Source of the DNA: Phaeoceros laevis | Taxonomy: Eukaryota; Anthocerotophyta; Anthocerotopsida; Notothyladales | NCBI GenBank assembly: GCA_049999765.1 | Contig: JBNGIQ010009483.1 | Coordinates: 324,190-379,996 of the forward strand | Direction of reading: 5' to 3' | DNA length: 55,807 nucleotides | Part shown: positions 47,110-55,807 of the stretch, piece by piece | Layout: each line of letters starts with the position of its first letter | How positions within the stretch are numbered: the first letter of the stretch is position 1 | Program-made: the position numbers and the translations under genes | Notes under the pieces: generated by a model | What the model was told of the DNA's origin: nothing | What the model saw: only the letters and a program-made list of their open reading frames with translations | Database searches by the model: none

Positions 47110-50100
47110 ATGAAATATCAATCCCATACCCAGTGTCCAGGTTTTGTGCAAAAGCACCCGACAGAAGAACTTTGGGTGCACAGTTGGAAGACTCCAGAAA
47201 TGGTGGCACAGGCTTTATCAAGATATACACCAATACAGATAGCTAGAGGCACCTCCTGGTGTGGAAATAGCTCTCTTAATGCTAGCAAAACTGAAATTGT
47301 TGATACTTTAAGGTCCTCTCAACTGGATCAGCTTTCCTGGACGGCACGAATATCGCAACATGTCAAATCTGGGCAAGGTAAACTGGCTCTCAAAATGTAT
47401 AAGGAAATGCGAGAGGCCGGAATTAATCTGAGCTCACACACGTTTGTGGCTGTATTGAAGGCGTGCAGTAGCTTACGGGACCTGAAGAGTGCCAAGCGAA
47501 TACATGATGATGTGGTGGAAACTGGGTTTGAGGCAGATGTCAATGTGGGAACCATGTTGGTGGAGGTATATACCAAATGTGGGAGCCTTTTGGATGCCAG
47601 GTGTGTCTTTGACAGTATGCCTCATCGTGATGTAGTTTCATGGAATGCCATGATTTTGGGGTACGCCCAGTTGGAAAATGGTGCCGAAGCTTTGCAATTG
47701 TACACACGGATGTCACAGGAAGGTGTAACACCCAATCAGCGAACTCTTTTTGGTGCACTCAAAGCCTGCAGTAGCCTGGCTGCAGTGGAACAGGCGAGTA
47801 AATGTGGTGTGAAAAAACGGTGCATGGAGCAAATCAGAACCATACACTCAGATGCAGTGAAGGGGGGACTTCTGTCTGATATATGTGTCGGAAATATGTT
47901 GGTCGATTTGTATGGAAAAAGCGGGAGCCTGGTGGATGCCAAGTATGTATTTGCGGAGATGCTGTATCGTGATGTAGTTTCTTGGAATTCGATGATTTCA
48001 GCCTATGTCCACATGGGGCATGGTGAAGAGGCTTTGCAGTTGTACCAACAAATGCCATCAGAAGGTGTAGTACGAGATTCCAGAACGTTTGTTGGGGCAC
48101 TCAAGGCTTGCAGTGGCCTGCTTGAAGGGAACAAAAGTGGTGGCGTACTTGCCACAAAACAATGCCTAGAGCAAGTCAGAGCTATCCATGCAGAGGTTCA
48201 GAAGAGTGGATGTGAGACAGCTGAGTTTGTGGGGACCATGCTGTTGGACGTTTATGCAAAATGTGGGAACCTTGTGGATGCTAGGCTCATCTTTGAGAGG
48301 ATGCCTCACCGTGACGTGGTTCCCTGGAACGCTTTGATAATGGGGTACGCTCAGATGGAGGAAGGTGCAGAGGCTCTGCAACTGTACACACAGATGCGAC
48401 AAGAAGGTGTCATACCTAACAGCCGGACGTTTGTAGCTGCACTAAAAGCTTGCAGTAGCCTAACTCCACGGCGACAGGGTGGTAGAATTGATTCGAAAAG
48501 ACAGTGCCTTGAACAAGTTAAAGCCATTCATTCTGATGTGGTGAAGGCGGGACAGGAGTCAGATTTGTTCGTGGGAAACATGCTGATGGATGTCTACATC
48601 AAGAGTTTAAGTCTGGTGGATGCTAGGCATGTCTTTGAGAAAATGCTGTACCATGATGTGGTTTCGTGGAATGTCATGATTTTGGGGTACGCTCAGATGG
48701 GAGAGGGTGCCAAGGCTTTGAATTTGTACACACAAATGCGGAAGGAAGGTGTAGCACCCAATCACAGAACATTTGTTGGTGCGCTTAAAGGTTGCAGTGC
48801 CTTGAGTGTCGTTGGGGAGGGTAGTAAAGAGAGAGTCCTGGAGCAGGTCAAAGCCATCCACTCTGAGATTGTGAAGGGCCAATCTGATTCCGATTTGTTT
48901 GTGGGGAATATGTTGGTGGATGTGTATGCCAAAAATGGGAGCCTAGTGGATGCCTGGCATGTTTTTGAGAAAATGCCGTGTCAGGATGTGGTTTCGTGGA
49001 ATTCAATGATTTTGGGATACGCCCTGATGGAAGACGGTGAAAGGGCCTGGCAGTTGTACACACAGATGCAAGAAGAAGGCGTAGTTCCTGATGACAGAAC
49101 ATTTGTCGCAGCACTCAAGGCGTGTAGCAGCATGGTTGCATTGGAACAAGGTAATGGATGCAACGGGCCAGTTGTGAGTAAAAGATGCATGGACAAAGTC
49201 AGAGCCATACACTCGCAGATAGTGAAGGGTGGGTCAGAGTCAGCTCTTTTTGTGGGGACCATGCTGGTCGATGTGTATGCAAAATGTGGGAGCCTTGTGG
49301 ATGCTAGGCGTGTTTTTGAAAAACTGGCTCATCGCGATGTAGTTTCTTGGAATTCCATAATCCTGGGGCATGCCTCTATGGGACAGGGTGACGAGGCTTT
49401 GAAATTGTACACTGTAATGCAAGCGGAAGGTGTGGTTCCTGATGACCGAACATATGTTTGTGTACTCAAGGCTTGCAGTACTCTGGTCACGATGGAAAAG
49501 TGCAATGATAGTGAGGGTATGCTTATGAAAAAGCACTGCCTGGATCAGGTCAGAGCTATCCACTCACGGCTGGTGAACCGAGGCTGTGAGCTGACTGTAT
49601 TTGTGGCGACCATGTTGGTGGATGTGTATGGGAAATGTGAAAGCTTGGCGGATGCTAGGCATGTCTTTGAGAACATGTCCCATCGGGATGCAGTTCCTTG
49701 GACATCCATGATCTTGGGTTACGCCCAGTCAGGACAGGGGGAAGAAGCTTTGCAGTTGTTCACCCGAATGCAAGAGGAAGGTGTGGTGCCAGATGATCGA
49801 ACATTTGTCGCTGCACTTAAAGCTTGCAGTAGTGTGGCTGCTTTGGAAGAGGGAAATCACTGTGATGGGATACTGGTGAAAAAACGAACTTTAAAAAGAG
49901 TGAAAGCCATTCACTCAGCAGTAGTGGAAAGTGGGTCCGAGTCAGATGTCTATGTGGGAACCATGTTGATCGACGTGTATGTGAAATGTGGGTGTCTGGT
50001 GGATGCTAGGGGCACCTTCGACAAGATGCCTCACCGACATGCGGCCACCTGGAATGTTATGATCTTGGGGTACGCCCAAATGGAAGGAGGTGATACCTCT

Positions 50101-51183
50101 TTGGAGCTGTATGCAAGGATGCAACAGGAAGGTGTGGTACCAAACAATTGGACATTTGTTGCTGCACTCAAGGCTTGTGGTGCTGTCTCAGCACTGGACA
50201 AAGGCAGGCAAATCCATGCGCAAATCTCTGAAACTGGGCTTGAAGCTTCGGATTCATATGTAGCAAGTAGTCTCATCGACATGTATGCTACATGTGGGAG
50301 CATGGCAAGTGCACAGCAGGTCTTTGATGCTCTGCTTACTACAGACGTGGTGCCATGGAACGCCCTGATTGCAGGATATGCACATCAAGGCGACAGTGAG
50401 CTTGTGTTCTACTTTTTCCAGAGGATGAGGCAGGAAGGCACACAGCCAAACAGCGTCACATTCCTCAGCATCCTGTCAGTCTGCGGTCATGTGGGTCTTG
50501 TGGACAAGGGCCAGGAGTACTTTGAGGCCATGATCACAGAATATGCCATCAACCCAACCATCGAACACTACAACTGTATGCTTGATCTTTTTGGCCGAGC
50601 TGGGCAACTGGATCATGCGATGGCCATAGCCACATCAAGCACGGTACAACCCAACCTAGTGACATGGAAAACTGTTCTGGCTGCTTGTCAAAAGTGGAAC
50701 AATGTGGAGCTTGCAAAACAGGCATTTCAACGTGCAATGGCGCTAGACAAAGATGATGCTGCAGCATATGTCTTGATGTCCAACATCTACACAGCTTCCA
50801 GAATGTTACAGAACGCCAAAGAGATCCAAGCCGTGAGAGTGAATACACGATCGTGGAAGAAGCCAGGGCAGAGCTGGTGGACCGACATGGTTGGAACTGT
50901 GCATGTATTTATGGCGGGAGAGGAAGACCATTCTCAAGTCCAGTATATAAATGCACAGCTTAAAGACGTGTCTGTTAGATTGGGGGAGGAAGGATATGCA
51001 CCCCAACTTGCCTCGATATTGCCAGAGGTAAGTGAGGATGAGGGCATTTCGTTTGGGCGCAGCAGCAAGCCCGCTGATGCATATGTCGTAACCAGATCTC
51101 GTTTAGAGGAAGCATCGAGCGATTGTGCGTTGCACAGACATAAGCGGGAACTAGTACGCCCACTGATAAAGTTACTACAGTAA
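47110..51183 (+). CDS. PLS-class PPR protein 3 with truncated DYW-like tail
   Basis: One open frame of 1357 codons from ATG 47110. The first 45 residues do not look like a targeting peptide, so the true start may lie in an upstream exon. The body is at least eight long modules of the type DVVSWNSMILGYALMEDGE - VVPDDRTFVAALKACSSM - DKVRAIHSQIVKGGSES - LFVGTMLVDVYAKCGSLVDA. Each has a 15-20-residue charged spacer before the IHS block. E-type motifs and the PG box follow (KKPGQSWWTDMVGTVHVFMA). Unlike its two paralogues it runs on with GYAPQLASILPEVSEDEG and DCALHRHKRELVRPLIK, which align with the start of a DYW domain around its HxE zinc site. It then stops, so the deaminase is incomplete. Likely an organelle RNA-binding protein without its own deaminase activity. 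Confidence 0.9.
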   Translation: MKYQSHTQCPGFVQKHPTEELWVHSWKTPEMVAQALSRYTPIQIARGTSWCGNSSLNASKTEIVDTLRSSQLDQLSWTARISQHVKSGQGKLALKMYKEMREAGINLSSHTFVAVLKACSSLRDLKSAKRIHDDVVETGFEADVNVGTMLVEVYTKCGSLLDARCVFDSMPHRDVVSWNAMILGYAQLENGAEALQLYTRMSQEGVTPNQRTLFGALKACSSLAAVEQASKCGVKKRCMEQIRTIHSDAVKGGLLSDICVGNMLVDLYGKSGSLVDAKYVFAEMLYRDVVSWNSMISAYVHMGHGEEALQLYQQMPSEGVVRDSRTFVGALKACSGLLEGNKSGGVLATKQCLEQVRAIHAEVQKSGCETAEFVGTMLLDVYAKCGNLVDARLIFERMPHRDVVPWNALIMGYAQMEEGAEALQLYTQMRQEGVIPNSRTFVAALKACSSLTPRRQGGRIDSKRQCLEQVKAIHSDVVKAGQESDLFVGNMLMDVYIKSLSLVDARHVFEKMLYHDVVSWNVMILGYAQMGEGAKALNLYTQMRKEGVAPNHRTFVGALKGCSALSVVGEGSKERVLEQVKAIHSEIVKGQSDSDLFVGNMLVDVYAKNGSLVDAWHVFEKMPCQDVVSWNSMILGYALMEDGERAWQLYTQMQEEGVVPDDRTFVAALKACSSMVALEQGNGCNGPVVSKRCMDKVRAIHSQIVKGGSESALFVGTMLVDVYAKCGSLVDARRVFEKLAHRDVVSWNSIILGHASMGQGDEALKLYTVMQAEGVVPDDRTYVCVLKACSTLVTMEKCNDSEGMLMKKHCLDQVRAIHSRLVNRGCELTVFVATMLVDVYGKCESLADARHVFENMSHRDAVPWTSMILGYAQSGQGEEALQLFTRMQEEGVVPDDRTFVAALKACSSVAALEEGNHCDGILVKKRTLKRVKAIHSAVVESGSESDVYVGTMLIDVYVKCGCLVDARGTFDKMPHRHAATWNVMILGYAQMEGGDTSLELYARMQQEGVVPNNWTFVAALKACGAVSALDKGRQIHAQISETGLEASDSYVASSLIDMYATCGSMASAQQVFDALLTTDVVPWNALIAGYAHQGDSELVFYFFQRMRQEGTQPNSVTFLSILSVCGHVGLVDKGQEYFEAMITEYAINPTIEHYNCMLDLFGRAGQLDHAMAIATSSTVQPNLVTWKTVLAACQKWNNVELAKQAFQRAMALDKDDAAAYVLMSNIYTASRMLQNAKEIQAVRVNTRSWKKPGQSWWTDMVGTVHVFMAGEEDHSQVQYINAQLKDVSVRLGEEGYAPQLASILPEVSEDEGISFGRSSKPADAYVVTRSRLEEASSDCALHRHKRELVRPLIKLLQ

Positions 51184-51317
51184 TAAGTTCCGCCAATTCG
51201 CCAAAAGGAATAGAAGCATAACCATTAGGCTTCAGATTGTGGGCCATGATGCCCTCAACCTGTGTGGATTCTACTCCGGGAAGAACTCGGAACGGACCTG
51301 CAGGTATTGTTCCTACG

Positions 51318-53147
51318 ATGGCCCTGGTGGTAGTGTGTGGCCAGCCCTGCAGCGGAAAGAGTACGGCTGCTACGTGCCTGGCGAGCTCCTTGGAAGCCCA
51401 CGGGCAGATTGTGATCGTGATTGACGAGCCGTCCCTGAACCTCGATCGCAACCATAGCTACAAAGGTAGAGAAATACATGCGCTGTCTTCTCTGTGTCTC
51501 GTTCCCTGCCTATTCCGTGTGGCCTGCTGGAGTTGAGTTAGCTGTTTTGTTTGACTGTCATGAATTGGTGTATACGGGTGAGATATTAATCCAAGGTGGA
51601 ATTTGTTTCACTCCTCTGCTGCAGATATGCCTAGCGAGAAGAATCTCAGGGGATTGATCAGGTCTGCAGTGGACCGGTCTCTTTCAAAAGATGCTGTTGT
51701 GATCCTGGACTCGCTGAATAACATCAAGGTCTGTACCGGGTGTGTCCGTTTATGTTTGTTGTGCTTTGCTTTGGTGGCTATACGGCCTGACTAAGCTCGT
51801 TCTGCAAATCTAGGGGTACAGATATGAGTTGTGGTGTCTTGCAAGGGCAGCTGGTCTGCGATATTGTGTGGTAAGTATTTTGTTGCTCCTCTTGCCTAAT
51901 CTCGAGGAGCTAGAGTGCAGAGAGTGCTGGAGGACTAAGGTCGCCATTAGATTGAATTCGATTGTTTGAAGTCCCTTAACCACCATGTCAGCTGCATTGT
52001 GATGCAGAAGTGGACGACTGTCGAGCCTGGAACAAGTTGAGGCAGGAAACAGGGGAACCATCGTATGATGACAAAATGTGAGCCCTGATGCCAGCCAGCC
52101 GTTTCCATTTGAAGCCACATCACTGATTGTAGGCTGGCTGACGGTCTTATTGGGTCTTGGGATAGATTTGATGACATTGCTTGTCGATTTGAGAGGCCTG
52201 ATAATCGTAACCGGTGGGACTCTCCTCTTCTGGAGCTGAAACCAAAGCTCGGTGAGTCCAGTAGCATATTTTTACCTTCAATGAGCATGTAACCTGGATT
52301 TCCATGCCGTTTGACTTTAGAGAAACATGCATGTGCTCTATTTTTCTCAGCAAGTGTGTGAAAACAGAGAAAATCGAAGAGTCGTCCTCTGCAGTAGTAG
52401 AGATTGTGACTTTTCTGTGTAGCACCAAGGATGATGGATCCCGTGGTGCACGCCGGCTGCAGCCAACAATTGCAACACAAAGTGTAAGCTTCCTCTGCAC
52501 CCATGCCAGGCATGCAAAACTCCTTGTGCAGCATTCCATATCTCGGTAGATAGGTCGATCTGTCTCAGATCATTGCAATGAGTTCTGAACTTCCCCTCCC
52601 TGCTTGGAACTTCCAGGTGCGAGTTTCTGAAACCAACTCCCTTTATGAGCTGAATCGCGCGACTCAGGTGTACCCTCTGATTCCCCTCTACCAATGGCAT
52701 CAACGCCATCAGTCAATTGATTTTTCTGCTAGAACGTTTTCGTTTCATAGTCTCATAGCTGAACTTGTGGCTCTCCAGGATGTTATAACGACAATCGTTG
52801 AGTCCCAGAGCGAAGGTCTGGGTGCTGGTGCAGCGGGTATATCTGTTGGAAAGGGTCTTCCATGCATATCCTTTGAGCTCGTTTTCGACCAGTAGTCACA
52901 CTAGAACCTCCTTGCTTTCGTTCTTTGTCGGGGAGTTGCTTTTATGGGTGTTCTGTGAAAGCTCTAGTTCCTTGACCTGAGTTGGCACATCAGCGCAGAG
53001 AGGACGATTGGCTTACCTGAGCTGCGAAGGCTTAGAAGAACTTTTCTGAAGCTTGCAGGACAGTCTGGATTGTCAGGACCTGCTCCTCCATCAGATTATG
53101 AGAGTGTCAAAAGGATGTTTGTGGAGTACTTGAATCAGGAGCTTTAG
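51318..53147 (+). CDS. DRL1: KTI12/DRL1, Elongator-associated P-loop protein
   Basis: KTI12 regulates Elongator, which modifies wobble uridine in tRNA; the Arabidopsis homologue DRL1 affects leaf and meristem development. Exons: 51318-51465, 51625-51728, 51814-51870, 51992-52077, 52166-52251, 52368-52483, 52617-52667, 52779 to about 52880, then about 53001-53147, giving about 298 residues. The P-loop is GQPCSGKST (8-16). Other blocks are VVILDSLNNIKGYRYELWCL, RFERPDNRNRWDSPLLEL, LQPTIATQ, NSLYELNRATQ and the C-terminal GLPELRRLRRTFLKLAGQ. The join between exons 8 and 9 is uncertain: a better-looking donor at 52836 with acceptor 52998 also keeps frame but would drop ISVGKGLPCISFEL. The start codon lies only 134 bp after the stop of PPR gene 3. 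Confidence 0.93.
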
Positions 53148-53543
53148 AGTCCTTCAAAATCCTAGGTGTAACATATTTAGCTCGAGTGCTACAGTTTTCA
53201 ACCACGATAATTAGGAGCGAGGTGTGAACAAAAGGCGAAAAAAGTCCTCCAAGTGTGCGACCCACACATGGCTAGTGCTGTTCCATGCCCTCGACCGTTC
53301 CTTACAAAATCCGCGAATACAACTATTTCCCTGGTACACAAGAATGTGGGATTGTCTACAATTGAACGGTTGCATATATACAATTCTCTTCCTTTTTGTG
53401 AACCTTTGCCGCAAACCTTTGGAACATTGCACATGTGCCTTACATTGGTCTTGCATTTAGAAGAAAACTAAAAGTAGTTCACACTCCTAGCATCTTTACA
53501 TGTACATTTCTGGACCTTTTAGGAGTGACTCCATGGCCCGACC

Positions 53544-53591
53544 ATTGCTGTAAAAGGCTGCAAGGGCATTGCTGTAAAAGGCTGCAAGGGC
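53544..53591. repeat. 24 bp tandem duplication
   Basis: ATTGCTGTAAAAGGCTGCAA plus GGGC occurs twice back to back (53544-53567, 53568-53591) with no mismatch. Non-coding. Confidence 0.85.
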
Positions 53592-54108
53592 TCTATTACT
53601 GGGTAACATGTATTTTCCTTTATCCACATATTATAGTCAAACATCCTAATTTCTATTATCATGGCTCATTGGATTGAATGGATAAAGTATCAATCATGGG
53701 ATCACCCAGCAATCGAAGAATCATCAAAATAATAACAAGAAATAATATTAGCGCCTTAGTTGCAATGAAGCAGAAGATTTTCTGGGAATGTGTAGTGATT
53801 CATTCTATTTTAACACTATTGAATGTGCCTCAGCAAGTTCCCTAGTATCCAAACAAGTTTTCCAAAGAATGGCCAATCATGCAAACATGAGGCTATCATT
53901 TTTAGATAGATAGCGCAACCATAATGACTAATATACATAGATATCACTCTTGAATGAAGACAACGAGACAAGAAAAGATGTTATGTGTCTACACTAGTAA
54001 GGACGCTAGTGGTACATGATGAGTGACTATAGCCACTTAGTTCAATTAATACCAAATCTTTCTTTGTTGTCCATAAATTAAACAAGTGCACTTGGCGACA
54101 ATAATGTT

Positions 54109-54269
54109 GACACTTCCGGACAAGAACAATAAGACTGTCGACACTTCGGGACAAGAACAATAANNNNNNNNNNCGGACAAGAACAATAAGACTGTCGACA
54201 CTTCGGGACAAGAACAATAAGAGAACAATAAGATTGTCGACACTTCGGGACAAGAACAATAAGACTGTC
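54109..54269. repeat. 31 bp minisatellite containing GTCGAC
   Basis: The unit reads GACACTTCGGGACAAGAACA followed by ATAAGACTGTC, about 31 bp. At least four units are visible, with a truncated internal insertion (GAGAACAATAA) near 54222. Adjacent units join to make the palindrome GTCGAC. A run of 10 N (54164-54173) interrupts the array, so the copy number is not reliable. Confidence 0.85.
54164..54173. other. Short assembly gap (10 N)
   Basis: Ten N inside a 31 bp minisatellite, presumably where the repeat could not be resolved. Confidence 0.98.
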
Positions 54270-54540
54270 CAGAGAGCGACCTTCCTCGGTGGGCGTCAGT
54301 GCGGCTCCCACATGCCACACTGACATACTGACATACGGATACGCAGAGGGGCATGTGGCTAAGAGTACCTAGGGCGAGTTACACCGCTGATAGCACGCGT
54401 GATACTTTTGGTACATTAGAATCAATGGTTATGTGTGAGTATGCACGGCACCTACGTAGTACAGTCACATGCGCAACATACAGAGGCCTCTGGAATCTTT
54501 TGAACAACATGGTATGTGGCCTCCTACAATGTTCCGTCTA

Positions 54541-54602
54541 TTGGACTATCCTCCTATACGATATTCACCTATTGTACTATCCTCCTATATGATATTCACC
54601 TC
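54541..54602. repeat. Second 31 bp tandem duplication
   Basis: TTGGACTATCCTCCTATACG plus ATATTCACCTA at 54541-54571 is repeated at 54572-54602 with three differences. It is unrelated in sequence to the minisatellite 300 bp upstream but has the same 31 bp period. Confidence 0.8.
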
Positions 54603-55104
54603 AGTAAGGGAGTAATTTTTTTTCCATGTCCCTAAATAAAAACTGTTTACAGCGCATCCAACACTTATGGAGTATAACCGTGGATGGGAGAGGCAAGGAA
54701 AGCATATTTTAGTACTTAGCACCTTGATCAAGGTTGCTTTTCCCTAAAAAAATCGAGGCTGTTGGAGGAATCCACCGAAACACGTCGGCATATACCTGGT
54801 GAGTCCTGACGACTTACTGGCAGGCTCGGAGAAGGCGGATGAATGACTGTATGTTCCGGTAGTCTAGTGGGGTTCGGTGTGGTTTTTCCCGGGACATCCC
54901 CGTCTTCCTTTGAGAAGGTACATGCGCCAAGCTGAGGCACACGGCCGGACAAAAGACAGCACGAGCAGCGCAGAAGGAGGAGCTTATAGGAGTCCTGTGC
55001 GTGCTCTTAGAGTGAGTAGTTCGGCCGCACTTCTGCGGAGGCACCTGCTCGCGCGCAACCACGCCCTCCTGTGAGTGCGCTCACGCTAGCGCTCCCACCT
55101 GCTT

Positions 55105-55129
55105 CTGCCTGCCTGCCTGCTTGCCTGCC
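55105..55129. repeat. TGCC-type microsatellite
   Basis: An imperfect (CTGC)n run in the GC-rich leader region of the UAP1 gene. Confidence 0.7.
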
Positions 55130-55603
55130 GTTGCCTGTCCAGCTCATTGTTGCCGATCGTCGATCCGGCTGCTTCGATTTTTCTGCCCGGGAATCGGACG
55201 AGCAGAGCAAGCAGTCCCTGGAGGTGGCAGGATTTTTGCGTGTGTTGGTCGGGGGACTCGGGGATGGTGGAGGGAGGGAGGGAGGAGTGAGCTGTGTGTG
55301 TGCCCTTGCCTGATCTGCTGCACCCTGGAGTGTGCGTCTCTCGGTGCTTGGGAGCGTCTGCGGCGGCAGCATTTGGCGGGGGACGGTATAGTTGGTTGAT
55401 TTGCCTGTGCTGTTGTCGTGGTGTGGCCCAGGCTGTGAGCGTTGGAGCGGGAAGGGAGCGCTGGAGAAAGGTAGAGCGCAGATTAGGCCTCGTGGCTTCG
55501 TGTTTGCGGCACCAGGCGGCGAGAGCAGTCTTCTTCTGACGAGCTGAGGAACATGCATGGGTTGAGCGCCGGCCATTTCCTGTGACACCGCTAGCCGCTG
55601 AGG

Positions 55604-55741
55604 ATGGGGGAGGCAGGAGAGGACGCTGCCCCTCCGCAGGCGCTGCTGGAGCGTCTCAAGGATTACGGGCAGGAACAGACGCTGGCGCGCTGGCAAGAAC
55701 TGAATGACGAGGAACGGGAATTACTCGTCAGAGATCTGGAG
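55604..55741 (+). CDS. UAP1: UDP-N-acetylglucosamine pyrophosphorylase, first exon (partial)
   Basis: UAP1 makes UDP-GlcNAc from UTP and GlcNAc-1-phosphate in the cytosol, for protein glycosylation. ATG 55604 opens 46 codons up to a donor at GAG|GTTAAC (55741), and the rest lies beyond the window. After an acidic/Pro-rich start (GEAGEDAAPPQ), the sequence LLERLKDYGQEQTLARWQEL followed by NDEERELLVRDLE matches the conserved N-terminal helix block of plant UAP1/GlcNAc1pUT (ERLKDYGQED...WDELSPEER...DIE). The catalytic nucleotide-binding motif is not in the window, so activity cannot be judged. Confidence 0.8.
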
Positions 55742-55807
55742 GTTAACGCGCATTGCATGTCCAGTCAATTGTGCGGTGCTTTTGGTCCGTGCGGGGTGGG
55801 GATGGGG

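Larger units (their letters stand above)
53148..55603. other. Intergenic region with minisatellites and UAP1 upstream sequence
   Basis: The first 1.5 kb is AT-rich and holds three small tandem repeats (53544, 54109, 54541) and a 10-N gap. From about 54800 GC content rises, and 55000-55603 is probably the promoter and GC-rich leader of the UDP-GlcNAc pyrophosphorylase gene, with TGCC and GGGA microsatellites. The long minus-strand frame at 55007-55696 is Pro/Arg-rich and antisense to that exon. No gene is supported. Confidence 0.45.

Noticed and set aside
51947-52534. 195-codon minus-strand frame across the KTI12 gene
   Set aside because: It overlaps in-phase plus-strand KTI12 exons with diagnostic motifs and has no signature of its own.
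54109-54269. Possible CRISPR-like array
   Set aside because: Units are contiguous with no unique spacers, in a plant nuclear context; this is a minisatellite.
55007-55696. 229-codon minus-strand frame antisense to the UAP1 first exon
   Set aside because: Pro/Arg/Ser-rich composition typical of antisense GC-rich leader DNA. It overlaps a recognisable UAP1 exon and has no family signature.

Overview
The window is nuclear DNA of a land plant. Genes are split by short GT-AG introns of roughly 60-300 bp, and the gene content is plant-specific: a plant-type NEK kinase, a P4H-ShKT prolyl hydroxylase, DRL1/KTI12 and very long PLS-class pentatricopeptide repeat (PPR) proteins. Three long E-class PPR genes, with charged spacers between repeat modules and few introns, suggest a seed-free lineage rich in organelle RNA editing (fern, lycophyte or bryophyte). 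I cannot fix the species. No function was checked against a database; exon joins were read from splice sites, phase and remembered family alignments.

Layout. 1-2564: a short unrecognised ORF, then AT-rich non-coding DNA with degenerate repeats. 2565-7401 (-): NEK kinase, 14 exons. 10070-11167 (-): DNL/Zim17-type zinc-ribbon protein. 12393-13486 (-): exon-junction-complex subunit Y14, with a fourth exon encoding its RS tail. 13923-17489 (-): unrecognised protein with a ubiquitin-like-looking N-terminus, 47-residue tandem repeats and a possible C-terminal zinc finger. 19206-23126 (+): unrecognised, highly charged 1306-residue protein. 23783-25532 (+): prolyl 4-hydroxylase with ShKT domain. 25802-29489 (-): Pescadillo, interrupted by a 100-N gap with a duplicated flank. 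29689-33761 (+): PPR protein 1. 35366-36127 (+): PHD-finger protein. 36487-42775 (-): BRCA2, 20 exons. 43048-46112 (-): PPR protein 2. 47110-51183 (+), perhaps with an upstream exon: PPR protein 3. 51318-53147 (+): KTI12/DRL1. 53148-55603: minisatellite-bearing intergenic DNA. 55604 onward (+): first exon of UDP-N-acetylglucosamine pyrophosphorylase, cut by the window end.

The genes form no operon or pathway cluster. They are mostly housekeeping: RNA processing (Y14), ribosome biogenesis (Pescadillo), tRNA modification through Elongator (KTI12), organelle protein and RNA handling (Zim17, PPRs), recombination repair (BRCA2), cell growth (NEK) and wall-protein and sugar metabolism (P4H, UAP1). 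The most distinctive parts are the three PPR paralogues around BRCA2 and the expanded, unusual BRC-repeat array inside BRCA2. I found no clear mobile element, CRISPR array, rRNA or tRNA gene.
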